Assembly (NCBI GenBank): GCA_025361935.1
Contig: JANYJB010000014.1
Span: 1-46,911 of the forward strand
Length of the DNA stretch: 46,911 nt
Reading direction: 5' to 3'
Source: Verrucomicrobiota bacterium
GTDB taxonomy: Bacteria; Verrucomicrobiota; Verrucomicrobiia; Opitutales; Opitutaceae
The position numbers and the translations under genes are program-made. The notes beneath the pieces are model-generated. The model did not search any database and was not told the DNA's origin. It worked only from the letters and a program-made list of their open reading frames with translations. Of the stretch, positions 44,658-46,911 are shown in pieces (position 1 is the first letter of the stretch; every line of letters begins with the position of its first letter).

Positions 44658-45701
44658 TTAGGCAAATTGGCGGAGGAATCGCGCGTCGTTTTGGTAGAAG
44701 TAACGGATGTCATCGATGCCGTAGAGGAGCATCGCGAGGCGTTCGAGGCCCATGCCGAAGGCGTAGCCGCTCCACACTTCGGGGTCGTAGCCGACATCTT
44801 TGAAGACAATCGGATCAACCATGCCGCAGCCGCCAATTTCGATCCACGGTTTGTTGACCTTGGGGAGATGCGTGGCGGAGAGGTCCACTTCGAAGCTGGG
44901 CTCGGTGTAGCCGAAGTAGTGCGGACGGAAACGGGTCTTGGTGTCTTTGCCGAGGAGCGAAGCGAAGATGTAGTCGAGGAGCGCCTTCAGATCGCGGACG
45001 GTGACGTTTTTGTCCACGTAAAGGCACTCGAGCTGGTGGAAGTTGGCGGAGTGCGTGGCGTCGGTGGTGTCGCGGCGATAAACGCGACCGGGCGAAACGA
45101 TGCGAATGGGCGGCTCGCCCTTGAGCATCGTGCGGATCTGCACGGACGAGGTGTGCGTGCGCAGGAGGTATTTCTCGGACGGATTCTTTTTGGAGACGTT
45201 GCCGAAGCGGGCGGACTCGGGAAGGTAGAACGTGTCCTGCGCGTCGCGGGCCGGGTGGTCGGCAGGGGTGTTGAGCGCATCGAAGCAGTAATACTCGGTC
45301 TCGACTTCGGGGCCTTCGACGACGGTAAAACCGACTTTGCGGAGGATGCGGGTCATCTCCTCGCGGACGAGCGTGAGCGGGTGGTGCGTGCCAAGGGCGC
45401 GGTCGGGCGACGGGAGCGTGGGATCGACGGGCGGGCCGAGTTTGGCGGAGAGTTCGGCGGACTCGATGCGGGCGAGCGCGGCGTCGAGGTGGGCCTGGAG
45501 AGCGGCCTTGGCCTCGTTGACGAGTTTGCCGACGACAGGTTTCTGCTCCTTGGGCACGGAGCCCATCTGCTTCATGAGGGCAGTGAGTTCGCCGTTGGGG
45601 CCGACGAATCGGGCCTTGGCAGCCTCGAAGTCGGGACGCGTGGCGATGGCGGGAAATTCGGCGGCGGCTTTGGCGAGAAGGGCGGAGAGCTGGTCTTGCA
45701 T
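44658..45701 (-). CDS. pheS: Phenylalanyl-tRNA synthetase alpha subunit
   Basis: A 347-residue subunit starting MQDQLSALLAKAAAEFPAIA at 45701, matching the coiled-coil N-terminus of PheS. Class II motifs are present: FHQLECLYVDKNVTVRDLKALLDYIF, FEVDLSATHLP, GCGMVDPIVFKDVG and GYAFGMGLERLAMLLYGIDDIRYF. The frame stays open 33 codons upstream (from 45800) with several Phe codons, but that part overlaps the terminator stem, so 45701 is preferred. The gene lies downstream of rplT across a predicted switch (45743-45815). Confidence 0.96.
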   Translation of the reverse strand: MQDQLSALLAKAAAEFPAIATRPDFEAAKARFVGPNGELTALMKQMGSVPKEQKPVVGKLVNEAKAALQAHLDAALARIESAELSAKLGPPVDPTLPSPDRALGTHHPLTLVREEMTRILRKVGFTVVEGPEVETEYYCFDALNTPADHPARDAQDTFYLPESARFGNVSKKNPSEKYLLRTHTSSVQIRTMLKGEPPIRIVSPGRVYRRDTTDATHSANFHQLECLYVDKNVTVRDLKALLDYIFASLLGKDTKTRFRPHYFGYTEPSFEVDLSATHLPKVNKPWIEIGGCGMVDPIVFKDVGYDPEVWSGYAFGMGLERLAMLLYGIDDIRYFYQNDARFLRQFA

Positions 45702-45742
45702 CGGATGAAAGGCGAAAGGCAAACGACGATGAACGCTAGGGG

Positions 45743-45815
45743 AAAAACAAAAAGGACGGCGCCTCAAAAATGAGGCCCGTCCTTCGGTAGGGCGACCCAT
45801 CGGTGAAGACGGGCC
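45743..45815 (-). promoter_or_regulatory. Candidate attenuator: mutually exclusive terminator and antiterminator before pheS
   Basis: Read on the - strand after rplT. The terminator stem pairs plus-strand 45752-45766 with 45771-45784, 14 bp with one bulge and a 4-base loop. A T-rich tract follows (complement of 45743-45751). An upstream segment, GAAGACGGGCC (45805-45815 on +), is complementary to GGCCCGTCCTTC (45774-45785), 11 pairs with one bulge. That pairing uses the terminator's first arm, so the two folds exclude each other. Nothing equivalent to a T-box is seen. A separate 7-bp hairpin (45827-45845) lies nearer rplT. It could regulate pheST, or be an ordinary terminator with chance complementarity. 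Confidence 0.55.
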
Positions 45816-45856
45816 GTGCCTTGGGAGCGAGCCGGGCGGGCTCGCGTTTTTAAGAG

Positions 45857-46240
45857 TTAGGCTTTCGCGGCAGCGGCGGCCTTGGTCTTCAACGCGGCTT
45901 TCACCTGGGTGACGATGCCGGCAAAGGCGACTTCGTCACGGATCGCGAGATCCGACAGAACCTTGCGGTCGAGCTGGATGTTGGCGGCGTGGAGGCCTTC
46001 GATAAAGCGGCTGTAGGTGATGTCGTGGGCGCGAACGGCGGCGTTCAGACGGATGATCCAGAGACCACGGCGATCGGCCTTCTTCTTCTTGCGGGCGGCG
46101 TAAGCATACTGCCAGGCGTGCTGGACAGCGTCTTTGGCGTAGCGGAAGAGCTTCGACTTGTTGCCGAAATAGCCACGGGCGTATTTCAGCGTTTTCTTAT
46201 GCCGCTTGCGGGAAGCGGGTGAGTTGGTTGCACGAGGCAT
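45857..46240 (-). CDS. rplT: 50S ribosomal protein L20
   Basis: A 127-residue protein with the L20 pattern: RKRHKKTLKYARGYFGNKSKLFRYAKDAVQHAWQYAYAARK, then RRGLWIIRLNAAVRAHDITYSRFIEGLHAANIQLDRKVLSDLAI. It binds 23S rRNA early in 50S assembly. It is longer at its C-terminus than E. coli L20 (118) by an Ala/Lys-rich tail. It follows rpmI by 81 bp, the usual rpmI-rplT pair. Confidence 0.97.
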   Translation of the reverse strand: MPRATNSPASRKRHKKTLKYARGYFGNKSKLFRYAKDAVQHAWQYAYAARKKKKADRRGLWIIRLNAAVRAHDITYSRFIEGLHAANIQLDRKVLSDLAIRDEVAFAGIVTQVKAALKTKAAAAAKA

Positions 46241-46321
46241 GTTGTTTTATATGTTTTTAGTGCCGTCGGGTCGTCTCGTTAGGATTCACCCGACTGGCTG
46301 GTTATGGTTTATGCCCTTGGC

Positions 46322-46516
46322 TTAGAGGCCATACGGCAAGCAGCGTTTGAGCGGCTTGGCATGGCCGGGAGCCACAAGCTTGTCCTTGGAGGCACGACGC
46401 TTTTGCTTCGTGCTCTTCGAGGCCAGCAGGTGACGAAAACCGGGCGTGCGGCGAATCAACTTTCCCGTTCCGGAAATTTTGAAGCGCTTGGCGACGGACT
46501 TTTTGGTCTTTTGCAT
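46322..46516 (-). CDS. rpmI: 50S ribosomal protein L35
   Basis: A 64-residue protein: MQKTKKSVAKRFKISGTGKLIRR followed by RHLLASKSTKQKRRASKDKLVAPGHAKPLKRCLPYG has the K-rich L35 signature with the conserved 'K-x-S-x-K-R-F-K-x-T-G-x-G-K' start. The usual upstream partner infC is not in this window; a tRNA gene pointing away is found instead, so rpmI starts the operon here. Confidence 0.95.
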   Translation of the reverse strand: MQKTKKSVAKRFKISGTGKLIRRTPGFRHLLASKSTKQKRRASKDKLVAPGHAKPLKRCLPYGL

Positions 46517-46643
46517 GGAGAGAGCGGAAGAAAACAGAGCGTGCCCTCCTTCTTTGCAAGGGGAAAGTTAGGCAAACTCACCCTTAACCCGACGGCGCGA
46601 CCATTCCACTCCGCAAAAAAACTCTCCGAAACCAAAAAGGCCG

Positions 46644-46672
46644 TTGACAAGACCCGCCGCGTTTTGAGTGTT
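46644..46672 (+). promoter_or_regulatory. Candidate promoter of the tRNA genes
   Basis: TTGACA (46644-46649) is a consensus -35 box. A 17-base spacer leads to AGTGTT (46667-46672), a poor -10, and the tRNA begins at 46690. That leaves a short leader, as expected for a tRNA promoter. Confidence 0.35.
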
Positions 46673-46689
46673 CTCACCTCTCAGTTTTC

Positions 46690-46764
<75 letters not shown>

Positions 46765-46848
46765 GCTTTCCTCTTCAGGCCCGCGCTTGAAGAGGTTTTT
46801 AGTCGTAGCGTTCTTTGATTTCTTGTTTTATCGTGTCGGCTGAAGCAC

Positions 46849-46911
46849 GCCGGCGTAGCTCAATGGTAGAGCACCTGTTTTGTAAACAGGCGGTTGCGGG
46901 TTCGAATCCCA
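46849..46911 (+). tRNA. tRNA-Thr (anticodon TGT), 3' truncated by the window
   Basis: Starts GCCGGCG; D-arm GCTC/GAGC; anticodon arm CCTGT/ACAGG with loop TTTGTAA (anticodon TGT, reading ACA); T-arm begins GCGGG with TTCGAAT. The acceptor's 3' half lies beyond the end. It is 85 bp downstream of tRNA-Lys and may be co-transcribed. Confidence 0.9.

Noticed and set aside
42881-44803. 640-codon open frame antisense to pheT
   Set aside because: It mirrors pheT codon by codon. High GC in third positions removes stop codons in the reverse frame; no domains or start context support it.
45702-45800. N-terminal extension of pheS with several Phe codons as a separate leader peptide
   Set aside because: There is no stop codon before the pheS ATG and part of the Phe content comes from the terminator T-tract. 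It is mentioned only as context for the switch.
45827-45845. Hairpin followed by GTTTTT read as a + strand terminator
   Set aside because: No + strand gene precedes it. It is either structural for the rplT end or chance.

Overview
The window is high-GC DNA packed with genes on both strands. It most likely comes from a Gram-negative member of the Verrucomicrobiota, probably an Opitutaceae relative. The evidence is lipid A synthesis genes (lpxA, a fused lpxC-fabZ), a TolC-type outer-membrane protein, several lipoproteins, a protein I recognise as the Verrucomicrobia/Planctomycetes-restricted Minf_1886 type, System II (ResB/CcsA) cytochrome c maturation, and few clear Shine-Dalgarno sites. This placement is inference; no rRNA is present.

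Layout. 1-2195: electron-transfer genes, namely the tail of a multihaem cytochrome (+), a seven-haem NapC/NirT-type membrane quinol dehydrogenase and a small monohaem cytochrome c (both -). 2396-6115: a tightly overlapping lipoprotein-resB-ccsA operon that would attach haem to those cytochromes. 6100-7663: small genes (Dabb, DUF971, hisI, DUF4870). 7705-10590: lpxC/fabZ-lpxA (-) divergent from efp (+). 10611-12881: beta-carbonic anhydrase, a 52-residue membrane protein and a thymidine phosphorylase homologue (-). 13065-20828: a + strand run of argS, a GYF-domain membrane protein, a YihY/BrkB protein, a PpiD/SurA-like membrane protein, an FmdB zinc ribbon and a TolC-like protein. 20842-23819: miaA (-), a frameshifted lipid kinase, a small heat-shock protein and a 61-residue orphan. 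23811-28888: periplasmic and housekeeping genes (DUF4197, rlmJ, YhcH, DUF4412, LolA-like, Nudix). 28889-30867: an accessory patch with an odd lipoprotein and a RelE/ParE toxin-antitoxin pair, bracketed by 23-bp near-identical direct repeats. 30924-35078: DUF192 lipoprotein (-), then M24 peptidase, Fpg/Nei glycosylase, TlyA methyltransferase and NAD kinase (+). 35075-38897: a double-domain M16 peptidase, the Minf_1886-type protein and a divergent Fur-like regulator with a palindromic operator between them. 38927-46516: a translation block on the - strand (rpmI, rplT, pheS, pheT, gatC, gatA, gatB). 46690-46911: two tRNAs (Lys-CTT and a truncated Thr-TGT) on +.

Most of the window is core housekeeping. 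The points that most deserve checking are a predicted terminator/antiterminator switch between rplT and pheS, the toxin-antitoxin cassette between direct repeats, a frameshift in a C8 run in the lipid kinase, and several conserved proteins that have lost or changed signature residues: EF-P loop tip Asn, thymidine phosphorylase motif, Fpg zinc finger and Fur metal sites. I did not find a CRISPR array, transposase, prophage or recognised defence system. I cannot claim a clear new multi-gene system.
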